A stretch of DNA of 64,000 bases from Drosophila pseudoobscura (lineage: Eukaryota > Arthropoda > Insecta > Diptera > Drosophilidae), in assembly GCF_009870125.1 (NCBI RefSeq), contig NC_046683.1:64247869-64311868 (forward strand). The letters run 5' to 3'. Shown piece after piece: positions 40,801 to 55,800 of this stretch (position 1 is its first letter; the number at the start of each line of letters is the position of its first letter). The notes beneath the pieces are model-generated. The model was not told the origin of the DNA, ran no database searches, and saw only the letters and a list, made by a program, of their open reading frames with translations. The position numbers were made by a program, and so were the translations under genes.

Positions 40801-43800
40801 AGACCAAAGATACGAGGGACAGAAGAGGGAAAGAAGAGGGACAGAAGAGGGATAGAGGAGGGAAAGAAGAGGGACAGACGGGGGCCAAAAGAGGGACAGA
40901 CGGGGGCCAGAAGAGCGGTTAAAAAGAGGCAAGTCTAAGACAGAAAGACAGGAAGAAAGACGGACAGACGGCGGAGTGGTGTGTGTACGTGGCGTCACGT
41001 AATCGGGGAGCAGCGAAGAAGCGGCTCTGTGGGGCAGAGGGAGAGGGAGGGGGGAGAGGGGGCCTCTGTGGGGCATGCACCAGAGACAACACTCGGTTGA
41101 TAGAAGGTGCAAAGCGGTTCGAGGAAATGCAGTGAAAGTGCCAAACGGAAAATGGGGCGTTACCGCCAAAGCGGCCACAAGCTTTTCCTGCCTGCCAGCC
41201 AGCCTGCCTGCCACATTGCAGAATTTATGCAGCAGGCGATGACATCACTGAAATGTTGCACAAACACAGAGTGGGGCGGTGGGGTGGTGGGGCGGGGGCA
41301 CACACTGCGGCGCAATGGAGCTAACGGACGCATAACTCAATCCGCGTGGAATTTTTATTCCCGCAGCGGTGGCATCCACAATAAATCTGCATTAGAGCAG
41401 CAGCAGCACGAGGAGGACTGGCAGCGATCGGTGGCAGGACCTCTCTCCCAGGAGGATACAACCAATTTCTGGTCGTCATTCCCCCCCTAGCCCCCTTAGC
41501 CCCCCTCGGGCCTTTGGCTCAAGGCCAACAAATGCAGCAGCAACTGCCACGCACTGCAGCAAAAAAAAAGCAGAGAGGAAACGGAGTCCAGAGTCAAAGT
41601 TTTGTCCGAATACAAAGCAAAACACTTGCCCCCTTCGCTGTGTCCAGGACAGCACGTGAGTCGAGTGTGTGTGTTCGTGGCAACAATAAACATGACCGAG
41701 GAGCAGGGGGCAAGCCAGAACACTCCCCATGTGGCACACATTCCCAGCGGGGCAGGAATCGCGATTTGAAAAGTGCAGCAGCAGCAGGAGGAGCACCAGG
41801 AGGGGCACCAGGAGGAGCACCAGGAGGAGGAAGCAAGGGAAACACTCCTTCAGGAAAATCCGCCTTCTGTGTGTCACGGGAAAGCCCCTGCTGTTCGCGT
41901 GTGAAAACTCAGTGACGGGGAAGGCGGGGAAGCCCACTCAACAACTAGTTCTCTAGATTTTATGAAAGAGCGGAACTAGTTCTTTATACGCTATAAGAGA
42001 GGAACAGCACAGATCTTTAGGATGGATGGTAGACCCCAAGACCGTCCCTAAGCGGTTCCTGCAAGGGCGGGGAAGCCCACTCAACAACTAGTTCTCTGCA
42101 TTTTATGAAAGAGCGGAACTAGTTCTTTATGCTCTATAAGAGAGTAATAGCACAGATCTTTAGGATGGATGGTAGACCCCAAGACCGTCCCTAAGCGGTT
42201 CCTGCAAGTGGAAGGATCCGATGATTCGATTACATTCCGAAACACATTCCAAAGTACATTCGAATGGAATCGGCAAGGTTTTTGTCGAGGCACACGTTCC
42301 AGAATCCAGGCAAGCGGTCTCCCTCTCTAGATTCTAATCTCAACAGCTACATTTCCGCATTCCAATCACCGTCACTCCCACACACAGTTCTCCCTCTCCG
42401 ACTGTGGGTGAAGGAGGCGCCTGCCCCCCGCCTGCCAAGTGCGGCGAGGAAGGAAAGAGAGTTGGGCTTCGCAATTTTCCAGCGAATTCAGTCGGTACCT
42501 TATCTGTAGCCACCTCTATAGCAACCCCAACAGCCCTTGCACCTCCTCCTCCTCTCTCTCACTCTTTAGCGATTAGATAAACGACACTAATGAAGATTGG
42601 GGGGTAGAAAGGCATGAAGGAGGTACAGTAAATCAAGGCCACTCCCCCCAACCGCCCACCCCCCTACCCCCCCATGCCTTGTGACACATTCCCGGGCGAT
42701 AAGCAGACCCTCGGGGGCTCGAGGACGTGATTGCCCCAACGGTGTGTTGGTGGGGCGTGGTGTTGATTTGGGGGCTGTGCTGCCAGGGGGGGGGGGCTGT
42801 TTTCACGGGATTTGGGGGTCGTTCCTGTGCTGTACTTACGCCTCGCAGTAGGGCATCTTGTTGTAGCCCTTGTAGGTTTTCATATTGAGCGTCATGCCGC
42901 ATTCTGTGCATCTGAAACACGTTTTGTGCCATGTCTGAAAGGAAAAGAAGAGAAAGAAACGGTCAAATGAAATGAAATGGAATGAAATGAAAGAGAGAAG
43001 AAAAGCACAACAGAAGAAGAGAAACTGTTGAGAATGCAATGCAATATTATTATTAGTCTTTCGCTTTGGCTTTGGGCCCTCCTCCCATCTCCCCTGCCGT
43101 CTCCCCTGCCTTCTCTGCCGTCTTTGCTGCTTGTTAGCCCAAATTGGCGCAAACTTAAAGCCAACTCTGAAGCACAAGAAGCGCCACAAGCTCGAGAAGA
43201 ACAAAACTCCACTCGAATTGTATATTTTTCCAAAATTTAATTGGCAAAAAACGAAACGAAATGAGAGGAGAAAAGAAGGGAGTGGAATAGAAAAACGAGA
43301 GAAAGAGTGAGTGAAACCTCCAGACTTTCATCTGGGGAAATGGTTTTTCCCAGAGATCAAAAATGATCAGGGCCAGCAAACGCCCTCTGCCCAAGGAGAC
43401 ACCCTTGAAGGAGCATCTTCGAGCAGAGTTTGGCCAAAATCAAGTTCAGCCACGATCAGGGCTTCTAGATAAAAGACAGATAAGCCCGTAGTTATGGCTG
43501 TAACCTTCAGTAGAGTGGAGATAGACGGAAGCCTTAGACCAACAGATGTTTGGATGGTGAACAGACCCGGGATAAGGCATAGATCAAGGTGTGAAACAGC
43601 CAGTAAAAGGCTAACCAGCAGCAGACATCCGAGACGGTAGTACCCCCCACCCATCCACCCATCTACCCATCCACCCAAGTCTCAGACAGTAGTACCGTTC
43701 CATTGAGATAACTGTTCAGATAAGCGCAGTCGTATGTTGCATGATTTGTGGTGACTTCTTGGCAGATGAATCTCCAAGGAACTTGCCACAGAGCCCCACA

Positions 43801-46800
43801 ACTGGCACACACACACAAAGAGAGAGAGAGAGCGGGAGAGAGAGATAATTCTGATGGAGTTCTTGGCCTGAATGTAGTGTGTGGCATGTGGCATGCGGCA
43901 ACTGCTGCCTGTGCAACGCGTTATGCAAATTTCTGCCAAAGAAAACACTCTCGAAAACCGCATTGGCTCCTAGATGGGAGGGGGGGGAATGGGAGGTCAA
44001 CAAACGATTAACTTGTCTGCGGATTAGAGAGAGGGAGAGAGAGAGAGAGAGAGAGAGGCAGTGGCAGTGGCAGCCACAGAGAGAAAGATATATTTCCTAA
44101 TTGGCTTTCAACGCGCGGCTCTCTGTCTGGAAGCTGTCGCAAAAAAAAAAACGGCAGCAAACCAGTTTAAGCCACAATTAAAAGTGTGGACCACAAACAA
44201 AAAAAAATACAAGAAAAAAAACCCCATGTGATAGTTAATTGTTATTTTGATAGTAAGCAAAAGCTGGCCGCCACATACCACATTCCACATTCCACACCCA
44301 GGGGCAAGAGACTCCCCCCCCCTCCAGCCCCCTGCCGACAGACAGAAAGCTGAAAGCGAAACAATCTTTTGACCTCCACTCTGCCAAATAAATCATCAGA
44401 TTTTTCTTTTCTTTTCCAGATTTGGGCTCCAGCTCAGGGGCTCAGCGACTCAGCAGCTCAGGGGCTCGGCGCATGCGTAACAGGGGTTAAATATGAGGCA
44501 ACTACCGTTGGGAATTCCACAGAGAGAATGAGCGAGGGAGAGAAAGGCCTGCCCTGCCGCAGAGAGAGTGCCCTACAGTTGATATCTCGAGCATTTCGAT
44601 TAGTAAGACTCGTTTCTATTTTTGCAGATGGAACCACCCAAGAAATAATCTTCAAATGCAAAGAATTCGAATAAGAAGCATCCCCAAAGCATCTCCGAAA
44701 CGAAAGGAAAAGGACTGAAGAATCAAACGCCTAAGGAATCAACGAGGACACAATTTCGAAAGAAGGAAATAAAAGGAATCCCCTTAGGAGGGGCATTTTT
44801 GAAGGTGAAAAGTCCACCCCCGTGCCAGCACTATTTTGCAACAGAAATCTGAACAATTTCCCTGCATTTTAGATATAAATCGGATAAGCAATCTCCTCAA
44901 GGGAATATATATCTGCAAGGAACAATCCACGTAGAAGGAATCTCTCAAAGAATTCAACGCTGAAGAAAGAAGGAAGGGAATCTTTGAAACAAATCACCTC
45001 CAAGTGGTGGAATCTTCGAAGAATATTCACTATCATAGCGATAGATCGAATTATGATCCATATACCCGCAAATCATTCATACAGATCGCTAACAGAAACC
45101 AGGTAAACCTACCTATATATCCCATAGAAACGATCACTTTCCAAAGGGTATACCCCATGGCATTGTCGCCCCTTTCTCTCTCGTTTCTCGTGCTGCTGCT
45201 GCTGGGTGCTTGACCACATGAAAATTTCAATTTCATTTTCACTTTCACAACGCAACAAAATGCAGTCACAGGCCCCCTCCCCCTCCCTGCCCCCCTTCCG
45301 CAGATACAGATACAGATGGATGACATTATCGTTTCCATTTGTAGGGGTGTGTGCATGTGTGTGTGTGTGTGTGTGTGTGCATGGGTGCAGTGAGGTAATC
45401 GCTTTGGCTGTTGGTCACTCACTCCACCCCCTCCCCCCACTCGGCACACCCTCTTATCGTTACAGGGTATTATCTCCATCTCTATCCCTCTCCCTCTCTC
45501 TCTCTGTCGCCCCGTCTCCCTCTGATGCATTCAATGCTCGCTTTAACCCACTTTTTGTGCCCCAACATTTTTGTGCTTCTCGTCTTGATTTTCAATTTGC
45601 GGCTCAATTTTCACACAAGTTAAATGTTTTGTTTTTTTTTTTTACTCTTGGAATACCCTGTTTTCGTTGAACTGGCAGCAGGGTATGATGATTTTGATGC
45701 AACGAGGAAGGGAGGAGGAATGGAGGAGGAATGGAGGAGGAATAGAGGAGGAATAGAGGAGGAATGGTGGAGGAATAGAGGAGGAATGGAGGAGGAATGG
45801 AAGCACCTACTGAAATATAAGATATCCTACGATAAGTCCTCCTCCTAGATAAGTCTTCCGATGGCATCTACGGGGTTTGGCTGGCACGCAATAAGGAAGA
45901 AAGAATTCCTCAAAAGTGGAATGATGGATGATTCTTAATGGAAGAATCGTCGAAAGAGCAGCAACTCCCTTAGAAGCAAGATAGGAAGGAGTCTTCAAAA
46001 GGAGAATATCTTCAAGGAAGAATCTCCCAAGAGGGGGGGGAAAAAAACCACTTCTGACGGAATATTTTCAGCTAGAAGTTTCTCCTAACGGAATAGTTTC
46101 CATCAAGAAGTATATTCTAAAGGAAAATCTCAGAAAAATCAAGAGATTGAGGAGAAGGAAGAATCTCCCAAGAAATGAAGAATCTCCACCCGAAGGAAGA
46201 ATCTCCACAGGAAGGATGATTCTCTCAAGGAAGGAAGAATCTCCCAAGAAAGAATCTCCCAAGGAAGGAAGAATCTCCACAGGAAGGAAGAATCTTCCAA
46301 GAAGGGAAGAATCTCCACCGGAAAAATGAATCTCCCCAGAAAGAAAGAATCTCCCAAGGAAGGTAGAACCTCCCAAGAAAGTAATCTGCGAAAGAAACTG
46401 TCTGTCCTCCTGCCTTCCTTCCTCTCTTTCCTGTTCTACCAAAACGGGGTAACAAATGCTTCGCTACTCGTCCCCTTTTGGGTGTTGTATTTCTGTTGTT
46501 GGATTGCTGTTGCAATTGTTATTGTTGCCTCTTTTGGGGCTATTGTTGTTGTTGTGTTTTTCGTTGTATTTTTTGTGTGTGTGTTTTTTTTTTTGTCAGC
46601 CACGACGACGAGGAGGTGTTAAATTTGCATTCGAATTTGCACGCTTTCAACGGCGGACGGCGGACGGCGGACGGCGGACGGCGGACGGCGGACGACAATG
46701 ATAAAAACAATTGGCATGAGCCACGACGGAATGGTCAAAGACAATGGCCCGAAAGGTGGGGGGGGGGGGGGTCCCGGATTGACGACGCTCGGATTACTAC

Positions 46801-49800
46801 CTTTTGGGAGGGAGGGAGGGTTGCGGTTGGTGGGGGGAGGTGGGGGGAGGTGGGAGGGGGGCAAAAGCAAACCGAATGACAAATGAGGGCAATGAGCAGC
46901 AACAACAACAACGACAACAACAAGAGGCACACGAACAAAAGGAACCACAGAAAAAACCACAAAAATTGGTAACAAAGAAAAAAAACCTATTTATAAAAGT
47001 CCAAATAAAATAAAAAAAAACGAAGACTCTTCAAGTGTCAAAGTGATTTCTTTAATTTGCATAGGAAACAGGGAACTGGAGCAAAACCGAAAGAAAAAAA
47101 ACAAAAAAAAAACACCTCCAAATGGGAGCAAAGATTTCATTTGTTGTTGTTGGAAGCCGATGAACTTTTGGTGATAAATGGAAACTACTCTTTGGCATAG
47201 AAAAAGGCACTACTACCTTTCGGAAGAGCTTTCCCTGCAGAAGGTGGGGGGGGGGGGGGGGGGGGGAGGCAGGAAGTATCTGCACCTTTAAGTGGAGATG
47301 GAGATTTTCCACTCCAAGGAGAGGGATTTTCCTAAAGGGTTTTCTTGTTTTGTTGTTTTACGATTTCCAAGAACCTTTTCAACACCATTTATAGGCAATA
47401 AATCCTTGTGCCTTTTGCCTTTAAACGTTTTGTGGCATTTGAAGTGCAATTGAAGGCTACTCTATTTTTTGTCTTGTCTCCTGAATGGTTTTCCCAATCG
47501 ATTGTTCCAGGGAGCAGGCACTAGAGAAGAATGACAGCTGAAAAATACCCTATAGCTAAAAAAAAAAAGCAAAGCCCTTTCCAAAAATACAAAATCCACA
47601 AAATATCATATTTCCAATGATTGTCCTCCTCCACTGATCAGGCTCTGGCTCCTCTCAAATCGAGTATACCCGCGAGTAAAAGGGGTATTCCTAAAGCGAA
47701 TTGTCCAAACTTTTTAGACAATAAACATTTCAAATGGAAAAATGGCAAACACGACACGAGACACGAGAGCAAACTGCAAGTCCAGGATTCGCATTGTTGG
47801 GTACTCTCCCGGCGTACCAGTTGTTGTTCTTTTATTGTTTGGTCAAGAGAGGGAGACAAAAGAAAAGACAAGAATTCTATGGCCATTCAGCGGGACACTA
47901 AAGAGGGAGAGGGGGAGAGAGGAATGGGTCCATTGTCCGAATTCCCACTTTTCTTTAAGCACAAATTAAACTTTGACGTTCGATGGCGCTGAGGAGGAGG
48001 GGGGAGAACAACATTTAAAATGCTGTTATGTATAGCTGGTACCGTTATGAACCACATCAACCGAATGAAGTGGAAGCAGTAGCCGGCGAAAGGGGTTAGG
48101 CAAGCAGTGGAATCTCCTCTCTACAACTTTACATGCGAGATTAATCATGATTTAAAGTCGTTCTCCCTGTTGTTTTCCACCTCTTTCTCTTTTTATGCGT
48201 AGCCATGGCATCAATATAGCGACTAATGAAAACAGCCAGAAGACACAGTTAAAGAGAGAAGAGTAGAGAACGAAGTAGCAGCCATGGTAATGGTCAAAGG
48301 GGAGAGGGAGAGCAGTGCCAGTCAGTCAAAACAGTGGGCAGCAGCGAAGCTGTATATGGTAAAGCAGTAGGAAGAACAAGCAGTGCACAAAGAGTGGCAA
48401 TCAAATCAGTAGGAGGAAAAAAAGAGGGAGCGAGAGCAGCAACAGCTACCACGCAAAGAAAGCAGTAGAAAGAGCAGCAGGAAGAGAGCAGTAGAAGCAC
48501 AGAGCAAACAAAGTTGTCGCCATTTCCATTGACTAAAAACAACAATTCCCACTCCCTCCTTCCACTTTGCACACACACGCACACCAGCAGCATTGCTGTA
48601 AAGTGAATCATCCGCTCTGCATCTCGCTCTCTAATCAAGCAGTAGCCACAAAAAAAGCGAATCTTAAGCAAATCGAGACGCTGCTCCACCCCCCACCTCT
48701 ACCCATCTCTGGGCAACAAACAATACACGAAATTAATAAACAAACAAATTATTTGGTTATTTTCTCAGATATGATTCGAGTGCGCGTCAGTACGTGCAAA
48801 TATGTGGGGGGAGGGGGGAGAGAACAATAATAACCATCAAAAAAGCCATGCGATTCTAATCAATTTTTGCTTTTGTTTGGATCTCATTTACCGCTAGAGT
48901 GGTGTGACAGAGCAAGGGGTGGACTGTGGAGTGTGGAGTGTATGTGGACTGTGGAATGAGGTTGAAGGCGAACATGATACATATGTTTTCATTTCATGGA
49001 GATTTTTCTACTTGGGAACCACCACAGCACACAATACGAAGAGACCTTTATCTCGAGGAATGACTTCAGATGCTAGGAATGTTTTTTTCTTTTTTTTTTT
49101 TTTGCGCCATACCCAACCCATCCTAGCCTTCATCATAAATGATATAATAAATAATTTCGCATTCTCGAATGGCCTTATCTTTTATCTCGCTACTAAATAA
49201 ACTTTAGAAATTCTTCAGAGAAATAAATAGTGAGATTTACTTGAGAACTCTTAGTGGGAACTCTGGGGGAACTCTGGGGGAACTCTGAGGAACTCTTTAC
49301 AAGATCTGAGGAATGTCTGGCAAAAACGATGGATTTCCAATCCATGAGATTGCAACGCCTTGGGGGGACCCACCTTATAAGCAATCCCCCCACTGATTTC
49401 TGTTCATTATTTCGAGTGTTTCCCGTGTCTCCAATTGCAGTTAATCTCTCCGCTGCCTGTATGGGATTGCGTCACTTTTTATTCCCCCCCTTTTTTTTTT
49501 TGATTCAGGCCCAGGCCTTGTATGCATATGACGAGCGACTGTCTGTAGTCTTTCTATGGAGATGTAGATGAATGTTGGGTGTTGTCTGTCTGTGTGTGTG
49601 TGTGTGAGTGTTGTTATGTGCATAATAATTGCACAAATCCACATGCAAAAGTTCCAGTTTTCATTCCACAAACTCAAACTCAAACTCGAAAGACAAAGGC
49701 GGGCCCCAAGTCGAGCCAAAAACTTTGTCTGGCTATAAAATTCAATTTATGACACCCTCCCAAAGAGGCACCCCTACCCCCTCCCGAAGAAAAACCGCCG

Positions 49801-52800
49801 AAAAACAACTCAATTGAATGAAATGGACGGATCGGATCGGATCGGATCGAATCGGATCCCCGATCAATGGAAAGATCTACTGCACCTCTCCTCCCTTCCG
49901 TTTCCCGCATTTACCAGCCAGCGTGTGAAAATGGGAAAACATGAAGAGCCGCAAGAGCGAGGGAATTGCATAAGCAAACACTCGACTCGCACTCACACAC
50001 TTATTCGAACAAAATGTTAGATAAACATTCAATTAGAGACTTTGACCAAATTTGGTCTTTAAACGGCAAAACGGGGTCTGGGTCTGCTCATGGAAAACCA
50101 ACAATTAAAACCATTTTCAGGCATTTGCTCAACGCTCGTCAAAAGTACAGTTGTTATTGCTATTGTTGTTGATAATGACAATTATGTCATGTGTGTGTGG
50201 AGGCCACCATATAAGGCGGTGCAAATGGGACAGAGCGACAGATCAATCAGCTGTGAAAGCGAGACAGAGATAGAGACAGAGACCGATGGAGAGCCAGTCG
50301 TCTGGCATTGCAAATGTGCGACAGACAAGAATAAGCGACAAAGAGAGAGAGAGAGATCAACTGCATGAGTCACCAAGTGAACTGCTTACTGAACTCTGCT
50401 TTACCGTTTACTGCACATTCATTCCACAGTCCAGTGAAATGACAATTGGCATTTTAAAACATTCCCATTTCCATTTATATTTATATTTATTTTATGTGCA
50501 TATGTGTGCGTGCGTGTCCCACCTTGACCTTATAGACAGTCAGTAGAGATTTGTGTTAAATACAGCAGAGATTCGTGTGGCAAGCAGAGCGTGGAAAGGC
50601 GCAGATCCAAAGCCACATTCAGAGCGTGTTAAATTGACCAAAAACTTGAACTTTATGCCAAAAAAAAACAAAACAAAAGACGAGAAAGAGAGAGAAGAGC
50701 AGCAGTGGCGATGGCGGTGTGTGAGAGCTTTGGCATGAAAGCTTAAGCTTAAGAGCGAGAAGAAGCAGTTTAATTCTGCTTGGTCGCTTTCACTTCCGCC
50801 TCATCAGCTGTGCTCCCCTATCAAGCGTATGTGTGTGCATGTGTGTGTGTGTGCCCCGCCTACCCTCATCATTTACAACTTCCAAATATCGCAGTCAGCG
50901 TCATTAGTAGGCAAAAGTGGGAGTGGGAGTGAAAGAAGAAGCCATTTCAGAGGCAGAAGCAATGGATATGTGGGCAGGGGGTGCACGGGGAAGAAGCAGC
51001 CGTAGAAGCAGTTTCATGGGAAGAAGCAGTTTCATGGGACGAAGCAGTGCTGTGTGCAGAGGAAGAAGCGACAGCAGCAGCTGCCAAATGCAAGTGGGTT
51101 TTGATTTCACGTGGGGGGAGTGAGACAGACATAGAGAGGAAATCACTCCTCGGCCTCCCCACTCTTAATGCACTCTCACAGACTCGATGGCAGCCCCTTC
51201 CTACTGCAATTGCAATCAAATGATGTCTGTTTGCTCTTCTCGCTAGCGCTACTCAAATAGGGAATTACCAACTTGTTTCATCCGCAGCAGAGGCATATTG
51301 ATATATGGATGGATGGATGCATACTCCATCTGTGAAGGCGGATCAAAAGTCTAACGAATGCCATATGCTGTTCCTCTCACAGTTCCATAGAAGAAGTCGC
51401 TCAAAGGTTCTTAGATGAGGGGGGAAAAAGGCGAATTGGAGAGTGATTTGTGTTTCAAAACTATTGTTGGGGGATCGCTCAAGAGAGCGGGAGTGCAGGA
51501 GAGCACGGCCACAAGATACAGAAACCTGGTTTGCCCCTCTCGCCCTTCACACACACCATCGCACATTTGCTCTTCGCTTCACTCAATTAGCAAAGTCAAT
51601 ACCAAACCAAATGCCGCTGGTGGCTGGTCCGCTGGTCGCTGGCTCTGCTTTTCTGTGCTCCTCTTCTCTCTGTATCTCTGTATATTCTGCTGACGTTTCA
51701 ACATTCTGTTTTGTTTAATTTATAAACGTCAAAACTTCACACATTTGCATTGCCTCTCGTGGCCTCTATCTCTGTTCAAACTTCGAATTGGATTGTCACA
51801 TGTTGTCCCTGGAAGCACACACACAGAGAGAGATTGTCCCTTGCCCTCTTTTGCGCCTCCTTTCGAAGGAACCTATTTGAATTTTGCCCAAAAGATTAGC
51901 AAAGTGGTTAAAAGTTGTCCAATCCAATCAGACAACTTAATATTGGAATAAAGCTTGCCATTTAATTATTAATTAGGACAGAGAAGGAGCGCAGTGAGAG
52001 GGGAGGGCGAAGCGGAGGGTGAGCACACAATGAGAACAAGCGAAACTTTTGGATGTGGAGCACAGAGAGCAACCGAATGCGGCTTGAGGTTAAATGTAGA
52101 GCAAAACTGAATAATAGAAGAGATTTCGCTGCAAGAGGAAGCGCTATTTAAGTGACAACTAGAGCAAAAGAGAAGAGGGGAGGAAGTACAAAAAAAAAAA
52201 GGAGAGAGGTATCGAGAGGGGGGGGGGGGACCTCAAGTGCAAGGCAGCAGCACAAGAGTCAAGCAACCACTTGAACTTCTCCGACTCCCTTCCCCCCCTC
52301 ACGATCCATAGAAAAAGACAGATGCAATAAAAGAGCTAAACATAGCCACACGCATATCCCCACCCATCCATCCCCCCTCCCGCCCTGCCCGGCCCCACTG
52401 CAACCCCATGCAGGGATCAATTGGCTGATGACGAAAAGTCATGCCATGCAAATGGTTCCAATAAAAATAACATTGCTGCTGCACCGAAGCCATAAACACC
52501 CTGCCATCTCCGACTTCCTTCCCTGGCGGCCGGCTGCCACGCCAAATCACACGACTCTCTGCGAGAAGAGAACGAAAAATAGAAGAGAGCGCGAGCGCAA
52601 GCGTGAGCGAGTTCAAGTTGTTTCCCCTCTGCGGACATTACACGAGTCGTTGAGTGATCCTCCTCCCCCACTCCCCCCGCGCTCTGAAGAGTTAATAAAG
52701 ATCAATTGAATTTAAACAAAGCAATTTTTTGAGGAGGCACCGGCACCGGCTCCCCTCTCTTTTGGAGTGCTCTCTGATCTGGAAAGAGGTCAAGAGAGAG

Positions 52801-55800
52801 TCAAGTAAGTGCGTCGCTGGATCGTCCGTTCTTCCCACTCTTGTGATCACAAGTGACAAAGGAAGAGGTGGAGACAAAAGACGGGGTGGAAGGAGAGCAC
52901 AACAAATTACAAGAAAATACGCATTTACATAAATGGAATTGTAATTCCCGACGGCAAAACACACAATTAAAGATGCGACAGGAAGCCATCAGAGAGGGAC
53001 AGAGAGAGGGAGAGCAAAGGAAGACGTACAAGAAGAAGAGAGAAACAACATCAGCTAACCCCAAAAAGAGAGCTCGCTCTTCAATCATTGTGTTCCGTCT
53101 CCCTCTTTCGGTCATTAGTCAAAATTTAAGCATCAAAATTAATTATACAATACACAAAAAGAAGAAAAAAACCAACAATAGGAAACGTTTAATTGGAGGG
53201 AAAGCACAGCCACAGCCACAGGCAGAGCCACAGCCACAGCCAGAAGCTCTTTTTAAAGTTTCCCAACAACAACTTACAATCCACTTTCAGAATTGAACAA
53301 AAGTTGAGTCTGATTTTATTTTTGGTACAAAAAAAAAAAGCGAAATCTTGAAGCAGACGAAAATTCTGTCTCTCTCTTTCTTTGGCTTTGGCTTCGGCTC
53401 TGGCTCTGCCTTTGATTTGCTGTCATCTTCCCAATTGGCAAGCCAAGAAGCTCATGAAAGCCAAACGTCTAATTGGAACATTATGTCAATGAGTGGAAAT
53501 GGGAGCAAAAAAAGAGAGAGAAAACTAACGGCAGATTAGACTGCAACGAAAGTGAGTGGAGCGGGGAGCGGGCGGAGGGCGGAGGGCAGAGGGAGATTAA
53601 AGTAAAATGAAAGTGAGTCAAGGGAGAGGGAAGGAGCGACGGTCGTCCCAGACAATTGCATAATCGTCGAGGCCCGCAGGCCACAAAAGTTCTCACACAA
53701 AAAAAGACAATGAAGTGGGCACTCTCTCAGAGTGAGAGAGGAGTACGGAGTACCCTCTCTACCCAGCAAAGCAAAGGAAATGACGATAAGGAGATGCAAA
53801 GACAGCGATAAGTCAAAACATGATTCTCTCCCCTTCCCATCTGTCACTCGTTCCACTGTCGCTGCCGCCGCCGCTGCTGCTGCTGCTGCTGCTGTTGCTT
53901 CTTGACCACTTTTATTTTCATGCCTCACTTGATGCACCCTCTCTCCTTCCACTCGCATATTCCTCACGTCAGTTCTCCCCCCGTTACCCCGTTCCGACTG
54001 CACAAAGCCCATGCCCCCGACAGCAGCAGAGTGAAAAATTGATTGTCATGCAAAAGTGAACTTTAGTTTTGAAGTTGTCTCTTCAACAGAGTGAGTGGGG
54101 TGAAGAGGCTCAGGCTGAGGCTCTCTCCCTCTCCCGCTCCTTGTCCCTCCATTTCTTGCTTGCGCTCAGTCAAGAGTGAAGAGAAAATATACGAGTATGC
54201 AAATAAATAAATACATATAAAGTTATTGTCGTTCTTCCATTTCTTCTGCCCTATACTTGTTCTCCTTCCTCCCAGAAGATGGTCCACAGAAAGGTATATT
54301 AAGAAGAAAAGGTGGGCCAGACTTGAAGCAAGCAGGGCGGCACTGCTTCACCTGGTACCGCAATATACCTCTAGAGAGGTTTCCCTGCCTCACAGTAGCG
54401 CCCTCTCTCACTCTCTCTGTCTCTCTCTCTTTAAAGTTTGTTGCTGTAGTCATTTGTCACTCGAAAGGATGCAAAAATTAATACCACTAAGAGGGCAATA
54501 GCAATAGAGGGCAATGCCTGCCCGCTCTAGCATTAGTGCTGCCCATTTTGGTGGCAAAATGTGTGCCATGACAGGACGGACGGATGGACGGACGGACGGA
54601 AGGGGGCCGCGACCCCCCCTTCTCGTTAAGTGGAAAACCAAGTCAAATGGCGGACGGCTTTTATGTTTGATGCTTCGCTGCCTCTCATTGTGTCGCTCTC
54701 TGCCGCTGCCTGCTGTCTGTCGCCAACGATGACTACGACGACTCGTGCTCAACGAAATTGGCCAGAAAAAGCTGGCCAAAAAACTGGCACGTTCCTATGT
54801 GTCTCTCTCTCTTTCTCTCTCTTAACCGATCCCCCTGCCCACCCCACGGCGGATGCCCATGACAACGTGACAACAGCAGCAACAAAAGCAACAAAGAGGT
54901 CATTTACTTTCCTTACTGCCCCCTGGCCCCCTGCCCTACGCCACTCATCCTCCATCGAAGTGTGGCTGGAAACCCAAACAAAGCCAGCCAGCCAGCCAGC
55001 CCAAAGCAAAAGTCAAACTGAACTCCACAAATTTCGTGCAAAATAAAACTCAAATGCAACAACAAAGACGAGTGCTATGATTGGTCGAGTATCTATATAG
55101 GGATACCCTTTAATTTAGGCAGATCTCGCTTATGAACGAGCCTATAATCTATGTCAAAGGGGACAGTCCTGAACCACAGGCTCTCCCCCCTTACGATTAT
55201 AGGGTATAGGCCGCAACATCAGCAACAAGAACAACAGACGACAAGGAACAGGAAAAGGAACAGGAACAGGAAGGAACACACAAATAAAACTCAGAGATAA
55301 ATGAAATTGGCAACAGAAGCGACAGGCCACAGCGACAGCTACAAACGGAACAAGTTGACTTCTCTCTTACTGCTTTTGCTTTTGCTTCTTTTTCTACTTT
55401 TCATTTTATTTATTTTTTTTTTTTTAATTTTTCGGTATCAAAAATCGATTAACAAAGCGCCGGCAGCGATGCGGCGGCACAGAGCCGCAAAACTTTAACG
55501 GGACATTTCAAAAAGCCATTTCTTTCAAATGCATTCGCGTGCCACATCGTCTGTGTGTACGTCTATGTGTGTGTGTGTGTAGAAAGAAGACAGAGATACC
55601 AGAGATACGATAATTGGTATAAAATGCCCGTTTATTGCTGTCAGGCGTATCGATTTCTATATCAGGATGTGTCACGTGCAGATAGCAGTGGAAACAGGAA
55701 CCAAAGCAAATCCTAATGGAAACAGCACCGCTCTCCCTTCCCCTTTCTATTCTCTAGCATTAGGGGGATTCCACCGTATAACGATAATATAATTTTTTGT

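Larger units (their letters stand above)
34394..42839 (-). other. 8.4-kb Lasp intron within the LIM-nebulin junction
   Basis: Contains three imperfect copies of a ~180-200-bp unit (34961-35540), CA runs, a 15-bp minisatellite (40039-40107), purine minisatellites (40810-40930), an exact-looking 143-bp tandem duplication (41924-42209) and G/C homopolymer tracts (for example 38763-38777). Long open frames here come from low-complexity sequence. I see no nested gene. Confidence 0.6.

Noticed and set aside
41476-41937. 153-codon - strand frame in a Lasp intron
   Set aside because: Arises over a GGAGCACCAGGA repeat; low complexity with no recognisable domain.
46145-46515. Repetitive - strand frames (GRFFLP-type repeats)
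   Set aside because: Direct translation of the GAAGAATCTCC minisatellite.
53536-54012. 158-codon - strand frame
   Set aside because: Ala run comes from CTG repeats on the + strand; the remainder is Ser/Leu low complexity.
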